Source of the DNA: Olleya aquimaris
Lineage (GTDB): Bacteria > Bacteroidota > Bacteroidia > Flavobacteriales > Flavobacteriaceae
Direction of reading: 5' to 3'
Assembly (NCBI RefSeq): GCF_003259525.1
Contig: NZ_QLLO01000002.1
Coordinates: forward strand, 62,001 to 126,000
Length of the DNA stretch: 64,000 nucleotides
The notes beneath the pieces were generated by a model. It was given only the letters and a program-made list of their open reading frames with translations. It made no database searches and had not been told where the DNA came from. Shown piece after piece: positions 23,167 to 32,304 of this stretch; the first letter of the stretch is position 1, and every line of letters starts with the position of its first letter. The position numbers and the translations under genes were made by a program.

Positions 23167-23649
23167 TTAATTTTTAAATAAAAGTTTTAAGTCAGTAATT
23201 CCTCTTTTAAGATTGTCTGTCATTATAATAGATTTATCCACTTGCGTTTGTACGTTTTTGATGCGCTTAATGGCATAAATAATACTGCGTTGTTTACCAG
23301 GTGTAAAGCTTTCAAAAATCTGAAAAGCCTCATAATCACTTAATAATACAGCATCTAAAGATTCAGGCATCTCAACACCATATTTAGACTGGTCCTCAAA
23401 TAATTGTATTGTAAAATAGTCATTAACAAAAATCCCTAATTCTTTTTGTTTTGCTTTGCTAAAATAGGTGCGTACTAACCCTGTTTTTTCTTTTTTGAGT
23501 GCTGCATGATACTCTATGGATTGTTCATTAAAACTAGCTTTGATTTTAACACGACTCAATTTTTTGTCAACAAACGGTTGCACATGTTTTTCAGGAATAA
23601 TTACACTGTATTGATCCGCTAAAGTAACTTCAAAAGGGATGCTTTTCAT
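23167..23649 (-). CDS. YdeI/OmpD-associated family protein with DUF1905-type N-terminus
   Basis: 160 residues. The N-terminal half (1-90) fits DUF1905 (FEVTLADQYSVIIPEKHV, then VRTYFSKAKQKELGIFVND). The C-terminal part has YEAFQIFESFTPGKQRSIIYAIKRIKNVQTQ, the helical YdeI/OmdA signature. These are small cytoplasmic proteins of unknown mechanism. The start follows the stop of the large BNR-repeat gene by a single base, so the two are co-transcribed. A second YdeI-type gene lies at 34080. Confidence 0.82.
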   Translation of the reverse strand: MKSIPFEVTLADQYSVIIPEKHVQPFVDKKLSRVKIKASFNEQSIEYHAALKKEKTGLVRTYFSKAKQKELGIFVNDYFTIQLFEDQSKYGVEMPESLDAVLLSDYEAFQIFESFTPGKQRSIIYAIKRIKNVQTQVDKSIIMTDNLKRGITDLKLLFKN

Positions 23650-23650
23650 G

Positions 23651-26600
23651 TTATTCTAACTTAAACATTTTAATCTCGTCAATTGGTTTAGTCATGTTAA
23701 TGTTATTGATTGTTTGAATATAAGGTTTAAAGGTTTCATTAAAAAAGCTATTAGTTTTCTCCAAAGCTGCATTTAAATCTGTTTTAGCATGCTGTATTAA
23801 TGTTTTTTCGGTAGTTGTTAAACCATTTTGTCTAGAACCAACATACCATGATGCAGCACCTAATCTATCATTAATGCTTATGTCTAAAGTTTTTGTAATA
23901 CCTTGACGTTTATCTTCTTTACCCACAAAAACATCAATAATGTTATTTATTTCTTTAATAATGTCTTTTGATGCTTTTATTTCTGACTTATATTTTTCTT
24001 TATCTAAATCGGTTAGTTCCTTTTTGTATTTTTCTGCTAAATTTTTGTTCTCTACAAGTTGTTTAGTGGCATCTGCAGCTATTTGACGCATATTTTCAAT
24101 CTCTTTTAATGCAGCATAAACTTCTTCTGTGTTTTGAGAAGAAACATCAAGTCTAGGGTCTGATGATACTGTAATAATGGTTTCATCCGTTTGGTCACCA
24201 TATTCTAGAACAGCTCTATAATTGCCTGGTTTTACAGAAACTCCAGACGGTTCGGATTTACGTTTTCTAATAGTTCTAGACGGTCTGTCTCCACCTTTTT
24301 CATCCATTCTCCAAGTCCATTTATGCAACCCTTTTTCTTTAGGTACTTTTTGTTTTAATGTACGTATTAAGCGATCACCATCATAAATTTTAAGTGTAAT
24401 AGAATCCCATTTCACTTTGTTTGTGTTGTCTTCGTTTTCTGCTTCATCTTCATTGTCTTCTTTATTGTCTTTTTCCTGTTCTGCTTGAGTTGATGTAACA
24501 GGATTAACAAAATAAGTGAATTGTGCATCACCACTTCTGTTTTCGCCATTAAACATAGCGTCAGCTCCAAAACGACTTCCTGTTGGTTGTTGGTAAGCTG
24601 CTTGGTAAGCAGTAGGAGGAGAGAAGAGTTTTATTTTATTATTGAGAAGTTGTTTGTTTTTTGCAATTGCGCGTAACGGTCTTATATCATCCAAAACCCA
24701 TGCAGCACGTCCAAAAGTACCTATCACTAAATCGTGCTCACGTGGATGAATCACTAAATCTTTTACCGAAGTGGTTGGGAAGCCTTCTGTCCACTTAGTC
24801 CATTTATTACCAGCATCTACAGAAATATACAAACCATCATCTGTACCTAAAAATAGTAGGTTGGGTTCTTCTAAATCTTCTACAATTGCAAGTGTGTAAC
24901 TTTTAACATCGTTTTCATCTACAATACGTTCCCATGTTTTTCCATAGTTTTTAGTGCGATATGCATAAGGTGTGTAATTAAAACGTCTATAATCGTTAGC
25001 AATTAGTAAAGCTTCACCTTTATTTTTATTACTAGCTTTTATCTGCGGAATCCAACTTCCTTTTGGTAATCCTCTTAAATTATTAGAAACATCCTCATAA
25101 GTCTGTCCTCCATTTTTTGTGATATGCACTTTACCATCGTCTGTACCAATCCATAGGACATCTTTTTCTACTGGAGAAGGTTCGATGACTAAAATTGTAC
25201 AATGGTTTTCTGCACCTGTTGCATCCATTGTAATTCCACCACTTTCATGCTGTTTTAGTTTTTCAGGGTCATTAGTCGTTAAATCTGGAGAAATCACTTC
25301 CCAAGTCAACCCTTTGTCAGTTGATTTGTGTACAAACTGACTTCCAAAATATATAGTACTATTATCAAAAGGATCTATATTAATAGCACTGTTCCAATTA
25401 AAACGTAACACAACATCTTTATCTGGATGCGTTGGCTTTACACCATAATTATTACCTGTTTGCCAATCGTATCGGCTTACAAACCCTTGTTGGCTCATGG
25501 TCCAACCATAGCGTGAGTCGTCTTTATCTGGCACCACATCAAACCCGTCACCAAAGCTAATTTCTTGCCAATAGCTATTGCGTATGCCTTGAGCACGCCA
25601 AACATAAGCAGGACCTCTCCAAGATCCATTATCTTGCATACCACCATAAACATTGTATGGATACTCGTTATCCACATTTATATGATAAAACTGGGCTACT
25701 GGTAAATTGCCAATAAAACGCCAATTTTTGCCACCATCTTTAGTAATATTCATTCCACCATCATTACCATCTATCATAAAGTTTCCATTGGTAGGATGTA
25801 TCCACCATGCATGATGATCTGGATGTACACCATTACTTACTCCATAAGCAGGCATTAATTGTTTGAAGTTTTTACCACCATCTTCACTAACGTTTACGTA
25901 GGTGTAAATAGAATACACTCGGTTTTCGTTTTGTGGATCAACGTAAATTTCAGAATAGTAAAACGGTCTGTTTCCAATGTCAGATTTGTCGTTTACTTTT
26001 TTCCAATTAAAACCACCATCTTCACTTCTGTAAAGCGCATTTTTTTTCGCTTCAACTAAAGCATAAATAATATTCGGTTTGTTTCTTGCTATAGCAACAC
26101 CAATGCGACCTAATTCACCTTTAGGAAAGCCTTCTTTGTCTGTTATTTTTGTCCAGTTTTCGCCACCATCATGGGTAATGTGTAATCCAGAACCTGCTCC
26201 TCCAGATTTAAAAAACCATGGGTCACGCTTATGTTCCCAAAGGGTAGCAATTAATTTGTTTGGATTTGTTGGATCCATAACCAAATCTGCAGCTCCTGTT
26301 TTATTATTTGCAAATAGGATTTTTTTCCATGTTTTTCCACCATCGGTTGTTTTAAATACACCTCGTTCTGGGTGTTCTCCCCAAGGACTACCAATTGCAG
26401 CAGCGTAAACTATATTTGGATTAGTAGGATCAACTATCACACGATGGATATGTCTTGTTTTTTCTAATCCCATTAACGTCCAAGTTTTTCCAGCATCTAA
26501 CGATTTGTAAATACCATAACCTCCATTTAGACTGTTTCTTGGGTTACCTTCACCTGTTCCTACCCAAATAACACTTGGGTTAGATTGTTGGATCGCGACA

Positions 26601-26866
26601 GCACCAATAGATGCTGTTGCTTCTTTATCAAAAATAGGGTCCCATTTAATTCCACCCGAGGTCGATTTCCATAAACCACCAGAAGCAGTACCTACATACA
26701 TAATATCTGGGTTGCTATGGACCACGTCAATGCTTGTTACACGACCAGACATTCCGCCAGGACCAATGTTTCTAGGTGTCATGTTTTTGACTAAATCCAT
26801 TGAGAATTCTTGCGAAAAACCTGAAATTGAGATAAATACAAATAATAAAAGGGATAATTTTTTCAT
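23651..26866 (-). CDS. large exported BNR/VPS10-type beta-propeller protein
   Basis: 1071 residues from the ATG at 26866, where the signal peptide MKKLSLLLFVFISISGFSQ begins. An upstream ATG at 26902 would add 12 unlikely residues. The main part (about 30-740) has many BNR/Asp-box and VPS10-type repeats with the pattern S-x-D-x-G-x-x-W, for example TSGGIKWDPIF, KSLDAGKTWTLMG, TKDGGKNWRFIG and SVDAGNKWTKW. The C-terminal part has a beta-sandwich followed by a helical, coiled-coil-like region (about 930-1050). Family members are often called glycosyl hydrolases without evidence, and I see no sialidase catalytic set. Likely a secreted binding or scaffold protein. Confidence 0.85.
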   Translation of the reverse strand: MKKLSLLLFVFISISGFSQEFSMDLVKNMTPRNIGPGGMSGRVTSIDVVHSNPDIMYVGTASGGLWKSTSGGIKWDPIFDKEATASIGAVAIQQSNPSVIWVGTGEGNPRNSLNGGYGIYKSLDAGKTWTLMGLEKTRHIHRVIVDPTNPNIVYAAAIGSPWGEHPERGVFKTTDGGKTWKKILFANNKTGAADLVMDPTNPNKLIATLWEHKRDPWFFKSGGAGSGLHITHDGGENWTKITDKEGFPKGELGRIGVAIARNKPNIIYALVEAKKNALYRSEDGGFNWKKVNDKSDIGNRPFYYSEIYVDPQNENRVYSIYTYVNVSEDGGKNFKQLMPAYGVSNGVHPDHHAWWIHPTNGNFMIDGNDGGMNITKDGGKNWRFIGNLPVAQFYHINVDNEYPYNVYGGMQDNGSWRGPAYVWRAQGIRNSYWQEISFGDGFDVVPDKDDSRYGWTMSQQGFVSRYDWQTGNNYGVKPTHPDKDVVLRFNWNSAINIDPFDNSTIYFGSQFVHKSTDKGLTWEVISPDLTTNDPEKLKQHESGGITMDATGAENHCTILVIEPSPVEKDVLWIGTDDGKVHITKNGGQTYEDVSNNLRGLPKGSWIPQIKASNKNKGEALLIANDYRRFNYTPYAYRTKNYGKTWERIVDENDVKSYTLAIVEDLEEPNLLFLGTDDGLYISVDAGNKWTKWTEGFPTTSVKDLVIHPREHDLVIGTFGRAAWVLDDIRPLRAIAKNKQLLNNKIKLFSPPTAYQAAYQQPTGSRFGADAMFNGENRSGDAQFTYFVNPVTSTQAEQEKDNKEDNEDEAENEDNTNKVKWDSITLKIYDGDRLIRTLKQKVPKEKGLHKWTWRMDEKGGDRPSRTIRKRKSEPSGVSVKPGNYRAVLEYGDQTDETIITVSSDPRLDVSSQNTEEVYAALKEIENMRQIAADATKQLVENKNLAEKYKKELTDLDKEKYKSEIKASKDIIKEINNIIDVFVGKEDKRQGITKTLDISINDRLGAASWYVGSRQNGLTTTEKTLIQHAKTDLNAALEKTNSFFNETFKPYIQTINNINMTKPIDEIKMFKLE

Positions 26867-26962
26867 TTTTGGTAAATTAGTTTGCATAAAGTTAAGCAAC
26901 AAAATCTTAAAAAGCTGTTAAGGCGATAATTTTGAGTTGAATTTATCGTATTTTTATAGTGC

Positions 26963-28090
26963 ATGAAAAAAGAAAACATAAATAGAAAAGGGTTTGTTTT
27001 TAAACCTTATTCTGCACCTTCACAAACACCCTTTGAAAAACTCTTTGATGTCTTTAAAGAGTTAATTACACATACTTCAGGAGATTTTGATGAAGCTATA
27101 GATTGGTTACGAGAGTTAGATAAAGAATACAATTTAACCACGCCTGATTATACCATTGAAGATTTTATTGAAGACTTAAAAGCTAAAGGTTACATAAGAG
27201 AAGAAATTAGACCAGATGGTAAAAAAGGAAATGCCATAACAGCAAAAACAGAACGTGCCATAAGACAATCTGCTTTGGATCAAATTTTTGGAAATATCAA
27301 ACGAAGTGGTTCTGGAAATCATAAAAGTAAAGGCATTGGCATAGGAGACGAGCATACAGGAGAGTTTAGAAACTATCAATTTGGTGATGCTTTAGATAAA
27401 GTGTCTATGACCGAAAGCTTACGTAATGCACAAATTAATCATGGTATTGGCGATTTTAATTTAACTGAAGATGATTTAGTGGTTGAAGAAACCACACACA
27501 AATCGCAAATGAGTACCGTGTTAATGATAGACATTAGTCACAGTATGATTTTGTATGGCGAAGATAGAATTACTCCAGCTAAAAAAGTAGCTATGGCTTT
27601 AGCCGAATTGATTACCACACGCTATCCAAAAGACACGTTGGATATTCTTGTTTTTGGTAACGATGCTTGGCCAATTAAAATTAAAGATTTACCCTATTTA
27701 AACGTTGGACCATATCACACCAATACTGTTGCAGGCTTACAATTAGCAATGGATTTATTACGACGCAAACGTAATACCAATAAGCAAATATTTATGATAA
27801 CCGATGGTAAACCAAGTTGTTTACGCTTACCAGATGGAACCTATTATAAAGACAGTAATGGATTAAACCCATACATCACAAACAAGTGTTATGCACAGGC
27901 ACAACAAGCCAGAAAATTACATATTCCTATTACGACATTTATGATTGCTCAAGATCCATATTTAATGCAATTTGTAGAAGAATTTACGCATGCCAATCAA
28001 GGAAAAGCTTTTTACACAGGATTAAAAGGATTAGGCGAAATGATTTTTGAAGATTATGAAACTAATAGAAAAAAACGAATTAAAAGATAG
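26963..28090 (+). CDS. VWA domain-containing protein, partner of a MoxR-type ATPase
   Basis: 375 residues. The C-terminal two thirds form a von Willebrand A domain with the MIDAS motif DISHSM (DxSxS-like: Asp, Ser, Ser/Met region) near residue 190 and MITDGKPS near 275. The N-terminal region (1-170) is helical and charged. In many bacteria such proteins pair with a MoxR/Mg-chelatase-like AAA+ ATPase, which here follows downstream, and serve as chaperones for metal insertion or complex assembly. No signal peptide, so it is cytoplasmic. Between the two genes lie a GTGAAAA tract and a TCGAG repeat. Confidence 0.86.
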   Translation: MKKENINRKGFVFKPYSAPSQTPFEKLFDVFKELITHTSGDFDEAIDWLRELDKEYNLTTPDYTIEDFIEDLKAKGYIREEIRPDGKKGNAITAKTERAIRQSALDQIFGNIKRSGSGNHKSKGIGIGDEHTGEFRNYQFGDALDKVSMTESLRNAQINHGIGDFNLTEDDLVVEETTHKSQMSTVLMIDISHSMILYGEDRITPAKKVAMALAELITTRYPKDTLDILVFGNDAWPIKIKDLPYLNVGPYHTNTVAGLQLAMDLLRRKRNTNKQIFMITDGKPSCLRLPDGTYYKDSNGLNPYITNKCYAQAQQARKLHIPITTFMIAQDPYLMQFVEEFTHANQGKAFYTGLKGLGEMIFEDYETNRKKRIKR

Positions 28091-28096
28091 AGGTTA

Positions 28097-28124
28097 GTGA
28101 AAAGTGAAAAGTGAAAAGTGAAAA
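28097..28124 (+). repeat. (GTGAAAA)x4 tandem heptamer
   Basis: Four exact copies of GTGAAAA directly after the VWA gene. Same unit as the longer, less perfect tract at 4762-4857. Confidence 0.75.
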
Positions 28125-28171
28125 GTTATTTTCACTCTAATGAATAATTTTTTGAACAATTAAAACAAAAT

Positions 28172-28199
28172 GTCACATCGAGCGCAGTCGAGATGTCTC
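28172..28199. repeat. TCGAG-type repeat, single arm
   Basis: GTCACATCGAGCGCAGTCGAGATGTCTC: core TCGAGCGCAGTCGAGA at 28178-28193 is nearly the same as the arms of the element at 40639-40700. Its end contains an ATG (28193) in frame with the downstream gene. Confidence 0.7.
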
Positions 28200-28213
28200 A
28201 AAAGAAAAAATAT

Positions 28214-29680
28214 ATGAATACAAAAGAAATAAAAACTTTAGGAGATTTAAAAAAAGCTGGATACCAAAGCAAATCTATTAAAGATGAATTAAGAGATAAT
28301 TTAATAGAAAAAATAAAAAGTAAAACCACCGTTTTTGAAGGCGTTCATGGTTATGAAAACACGGTAATTCCGGAGTTGGAACGTGCTATTTTATCACGTC
28401 ATAATATTAACTTTTTAGGATTACGTGGCCAAGCCAAAACACGATTAGCACGTTTAATGCTTAATTTATTAGACGAGTATATTCCTGTTGTTGATGGTTC
28501 CGAAATTAATGACGACCCATTACAACCTATCTCTCGTTATTCAATAGAATTGATTAAAGAAAAAGGAGATAAAACTCCTATATCTTGGTTACACAGAAGC
28601 GAACGTTTTGCCGAAAAATTAGCAACTCCTGATGTTACTGTTGCCGATATTATTGGTGATGTAGACCCAATAAAAGCTGCTAATTTAAAACTGAGTTATG
28701 CAGACGACAGAGTTATCCATTACGGAATGATTCCGCGTGCAAATCGTTGCATTTTTGTAATTAATGAGTTGCCAGATTTACAAGCCAGAATACAAGTGGC
28801 GTTATTTAATATTTTACAAGAAGGCGATATCCAAATTAGAGGCTTTAAATTACGATTGCCATTAGATATACAGTTTATTTTTACTGCAAATCCTGAAGAT
28901 TATACCAACAGAGGAAGCATTGTAACGCCTTTAAAAGATAGAATTGGCTCACAAATACTAACGCATTACCCAACAGATATCGAAACTGCAAAAATTATTA
29001 CGCAACAAGAGGCAAAGTCTGATGCACGTCAAAAAGATAGTATTCATGTACCAGAATTGGCCAAAGATTTATTGGAGCAAATTGTATTTGAAGCAAGAGA
29101 AAGCGACTTTATAGACGAAAAAAGTGGTGTTAGTGCGCGTTTAAGTATTACTGCTTACGAGAATTTATTAAGCACAGCAGAATTACGTAGTTTAAAAGCA
29201 GGAGACACAACTACAACGGTTAGATTATCTGACTTTTTAGGAATTATTCCAGCCATAACTGGTAAAGTAGAGTTAGTGTATGAAGGTGAGCAAGAAGGTG
29301 CAGCACAAGTGGCTTATAATTTAATTGGTGAAGCAGTAAAAAGTTTATTTCCAGAATTTTTTCCGAAGATAGAAAAGCTGAAAAAGCAAGAAGATGAAAG
29401 TCCGTATGACGATATTGTGTCTTGGTTTTTTAATAACTCTGAGGGTTTTGAGTTACTAGATGATTTACGTGATAAAGAATACAAAGCTTTATTAGATGCA
29501 GTATCACCATTAGACGATTTGTTAGGAGAGTTTCAACCTAAATTATCAAAACAAGAAAGTTATTTTGTAAAAGAGTTTGTGCTTTGGGCTTTAGTGGAGT
29601 ATAAGCAGCTAAATAAATACAGATTTACAGAAGGATTACAATTTAAAGATCCTTACGGAAGTTTTATTAGTGGGATTTAA
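28214..29680 (+). CDS. MoxR/magnesium-chelatase-type AAA+ ATPase
   Basis: 488 residues from ATG at 28214. Walker A is the MoxR-like variant GLRGQAKTRLA near residue 80, Walker B is CIFVINELPDL near 185, and sensor 1 is FIFTANPEDYTN near 235. The C-terminal part is helical with an arginine-rich lid. An ATG at 28193, seven codons earlier, belongs to an intergenic TCGAG repeat and is not taken as the start. It pairs with the VWA protein encoded upstream, and together they should form an ATP-driven remodelling or metal-insertion chaperone. The target is unknown because no candidate substrate gene is adjacent. Confidence 0.9.
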   Translation: MNTKEIKTLGDLKKAGYQSKSIKDELRDNLIEKIKSKTTVFEGVHGYENTVIPELERAILSRHNINFLGLRGQAKTRLARLMLNLLDEYIPVVDGSEINDDPLQPISRYSIELIKEKGDKTPISWLHRSERFAEKLATPDVTVADIIGDVDPIKAANLKLSYADDRVIHYGMIPRANRCIFVINELPDLQARIQVALFNILQEGDIQIRGFKLRLPLDIQFIFTANPEDYTNRGSIVTPLKDRIGSQILTHYPTDIETAKIITQQEAKSDARQKDSIHVPELAKDLLEQIVFEARESDFIDEKSGVSARLSITAYENLLSTAELRSLKAGDTTTTVRLSDFLGIIPAITGKVELVYEGEQEGAAQVAYNLIGEAVKSLFPEFFPKIEKLKKQEDESPYDDIVSWFFNNSEGFELLDDLRDKEYKALLDAVSPLDDLLGEFQPKLSKQESYFVKEFVLWALVEYKQLNKYRFTEGLQFKDPYGSFISGI

Positions 29681-29684
29681 AAAC

Positions 29685-29708
29685 AAAGGGAAGCACTAGC
29701 TTCCCTTT
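29685..29708. terminator. bidirectional hairpin terminator
   Basis: Arms AAAGGGAAGC (29685-29694) and GCTTCCCTTT (29699-29708), ACTA loop, T-run on the plus side and a shorter T stretch on the minus side. It separates the convergent ATPase and TonB-dependent receptor genes. Confidence 0.82.
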
Positions 29709-29722
29709 TTTAATTTTGATTA

Positions 29723-32125
29723 CTAAATTCTGTTTTTTTCGTCTTCAAGACCTGTATTTCTATCTCTGGCTTTTTTTACATCATCTCTACCAAAATTGTA
29801 AGATAAGTTAAATCTAATTTGCCTACTATCTCCACCGCCATTTCCTAAGATAACTAAATCTCCAAATTGGGTGTCACCACGCCAAGGCGAAGTAAAAAGT
29901 ACATCATTAAAGGCTAATCTTGCAGTGAGTTTATCGTCTAAAAACTTTTTTTGAATAGCTAAATTTAACGAACCTAAGCTTTTAGTTTGATACGTTCCTC
30001 CCCAAACAGATGGAGAGCTGTACCAACCTGAAACTTCTGCTTTAAAGCCTTTTGGCAGTGTAAAAGTGTTTTGAGCATAGACACTTAACGTATTTTGCTC
30101 TGTAGAGATAAAATCAGGATTTGTAGCTTCGTAAATACTTTTATATGCATTGGCACTAAAGTAAATACTCCACCAATCATTAAATTTAGTAGGATATGAA
30201 ATTCCTAGATTAATTACCTTTTGATTGGCTACGTTTCTTGAGGTCAAGAAATTTTTATCTTCACCAACTGCTTCTGTAACTTGTGCCGAAAAATCTTTTA
30301 CAAAACTGTAGCTAATAGAAGTATTTAATCTGTAATTAAAAGTGTGCGATAATTTAAGATTATCTGTGTATTGTGGTTGTAAAAAAGGGTTTCCTTTACT
30401 AAAAGACAACTCATCTATATTGTATTCAAACGGATTAAGACTTCTGTAATTTGGTCTTGCTATACGCTTGCTGTAGGTTAAGGCTAAACTATTTTTTTGA
30501 TTGATCTGATAGGTAATTCCACCACTTGGAAACCAATTGGTGTAGTTTCTTTTTACTCTATCGTTTTCTGTGTTTTGCTCACTGGTTAAAATACCATCAG
30601 ATAGTGTTTGCTCAATACGCATTCCTAGTTGAACATTTAATTTTTCAAAACTTTTGTTATAATTAAAATAAGCAGCATTGATACGTTCGTCATAGTTAAA
30701 ATCATTTGTGCGATCTTCGTTTAAAATATCTTGTCCATTTATTCTATTATAAAAATCAAATTGATTGTTTGTGTTTATTTTAGAGTACTTAACACCAACA
30801 CCTATTTTACCTTTTAAAAGCGAGGTTTCAAAATCAACTTTAGTGGTAAATATATTAATGTCTATTGGTGTAATCATGTAGTTAATGGTTTCACTTATTA
30901 ATTGAGTTTCATCACCATTAAAATATTGGTTAGGTTGCAGGTTGGTTCTGTCGTTTCCATATTTACCAAAATCTACATCAATATTAATTGATAAATCTTT
31001 TTCGGTTTTAAATCTGTAGTTAAAATTAGAATATAAATTAGAGGACTTAATATCTGTAAAACTACCTGCCACTAATACTTCTGTTGGTGTTTGGCTATCC
31101 TGAGGTGTAATAGGAGTTCTGGAATTAGATACGTTGTCATTATTACTAAAATTACCTGTAACTATGACGCCAAAGGTAGATTTTTTATTGACATAGTAAT
31201 CAAAACCAATCCTTGCATTATTGCTATTGTTGCCATAAACGCTTTCTGTTTTAGCATCAAAAATGGTGTTGTTTTGTGTGCGATATAGGTTTATAAATCC
31301 AAAACTATCACCAAAACTATTACTAAAAGAACCATAAATGCTTGTTTTTTTATTTCTATTATTAAAAGATACAGATGTGTTGTATCTACCAAAATCACCA
31401 TAGGTTATTCCGCTAGAAATACTACCATTTGTTCCTAGACTTTTATCTCTTTTAAATTTAATATTGATAATACCAGCATTTCCCTCTGCATCGTATTTAG
31501 ATGATGGTTGTGTTATAATTTCAATAGCATCAATATCTGTAGCTTGGATTGTTTTTAGATAATTTACTAAATCTTCTCCTCTTAAAACCGAAGGTTTATC
31601 GTCTATATAAACCAGTACACCTGCTTTACCTTCAACAATTATAGAATCGTTGTTATCAATTAACACGCCTGGTGCTTTGCGTAGTAACTCAAACCCAGAA
31701 TCTCCAGTAGCACTTATTGTGTTTTGTACGTTAAATACTGTTTTATCTGCTAAAACTTGTACCATTGGTTTTTCTGCTTCTATGACTACTTCATCTAAAG
31801 TCTCTGTGTCTGTTGACATAACTATAGAGTTAAAGTCTTTAATATTATTTTCAATTTTAAAACTTTCTGATAGATAGGTTTTAAACCCTAAGCTGGTAAT
31901 TTCAATAATGTATGTTCCATTTTTTATGTTAAGAATATTGAAGGTTCCATTATCTTCTGTAATATCTGCTTTTACAAATTTTTCCTTATTTAAAGTATAA
32001 ACAGTTACAACAGTTGCAGGTATTGGCAATGATTGGTCGTCAACTACTTTTCCCTTTATACCTTGTTGTGCTAAAACTGTTAAGTTTATAAGTGATACGG
32101 ACAATATTAATAATACATTTTTCAT
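29723..32125 (-). CDS. TonB-dependent receptor / outer-membrane beta-barrel protein
   Basis: 800 residues. A signal peptide (to VLAQQ near residue 20) precedes a carboxypeptidase-regulatory-like domain (about 22-105, GIKGKVVDDQSLPIPATVVT), a plug domain (about 120-220, with ELLRKAPGVLIDNNDSIIVEG) and a barrel of the type called outer membrane beta-barrel family (PF14905-like) with many Asn/Tyr-rich strands. The ligand is unknown. It is divergent from the LytS/LytTR pair at 32305, with a shared 180-base upstream region, so it is a candidate target of that pair. Confidence 0.9.
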   Translation of the reverse strand: MKNVLLILSVSLINLTVLAQQGIKGKVVDDQSLPIPATVVTVYTLNKEKFVKADITEDNGTFNILNIKNGTYIIEITSLGFKTYLSESFKIENNIKDFNSIVMSTDTETLDEVVIEAEKPMVQVLADKTVFNVQNTISATGDSGFELLRKAPGVLIDNNDSIIVEGKAGVLVYIDDKPSVLRGEDLVNYLKTIQATDIDAIEIITQPSSKYDAEGNAGIINIKFKRDKSLGTNGSISSGITYGDFGRYNTSVSFNNRNKKTSIYGSFSNSFGDSFGFINLYRTQNNTIFDAKTESVYGNNSNNARIGFDYYVNKKSTFGVIVTGNFSNNDNVSNSRTPITPQDSQTPTEVLVAGSFTDIKSSNLYSNFNYRFKTEKDLSINIDVDFGKYGNDRTNLQPNQYFNGDETQLISETINYMITPIDINIFTTKVDFETSLLKGKIGVGVKYSKINTNNQFDFYNRINGQDILNEDRTNDFNYDERINAAYFNYNKSFEKLNVQLGMRIEQTLSDGILTSEQNTENDRVKRNYTNWFPSGGITYQINQKNSLALTYSKRIARPNYRSLNPFEYNIDELSFSKGNPFLQPQYTDNLKLSHTFNYRLNTSISYSFVKDFSAQVTEAVGEDKNFLTSRNVANQKVINLGISYPTKFNDWWSIYFSANAYKSIYEATNPDFISTEQNTLSVYAQNTFTLPKGFKAEVSGWYSSPSVWGGTYQTKSLGSLNLAIQKKFLDDKLTARLAFNDVLFTSPWRGDTQFGDLVILGNGGGDSRQIRFNLSYNFGRDDVKKARDRNTGLEDEKNRI

Positions 32126-32304
32126 GATACTTGTGTTTGTTGTTGCAAATATTAAGAGAAAAATAATGTTTGGTAATTCATAAACGATTAATTGACCTAT
32201 ATGCAGTTAAATGGGTTAGGTCAAATAAACTTGAAATAGGACCACTCAGCGATAACTAGTATTAATTATTAAAGTGTATTTTTAAATTTGAATAAACTTT
32301 TAAA

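Noticed and set aside
23651..26866. Sialidase or glycoside hydrolase assignment of the BNR protein
   Set aside because: Only Asp-box/VPS10-type repeats are visible. The catalytic Arg triad, Tyr/Glu and Asp of sialidases could not be identified.
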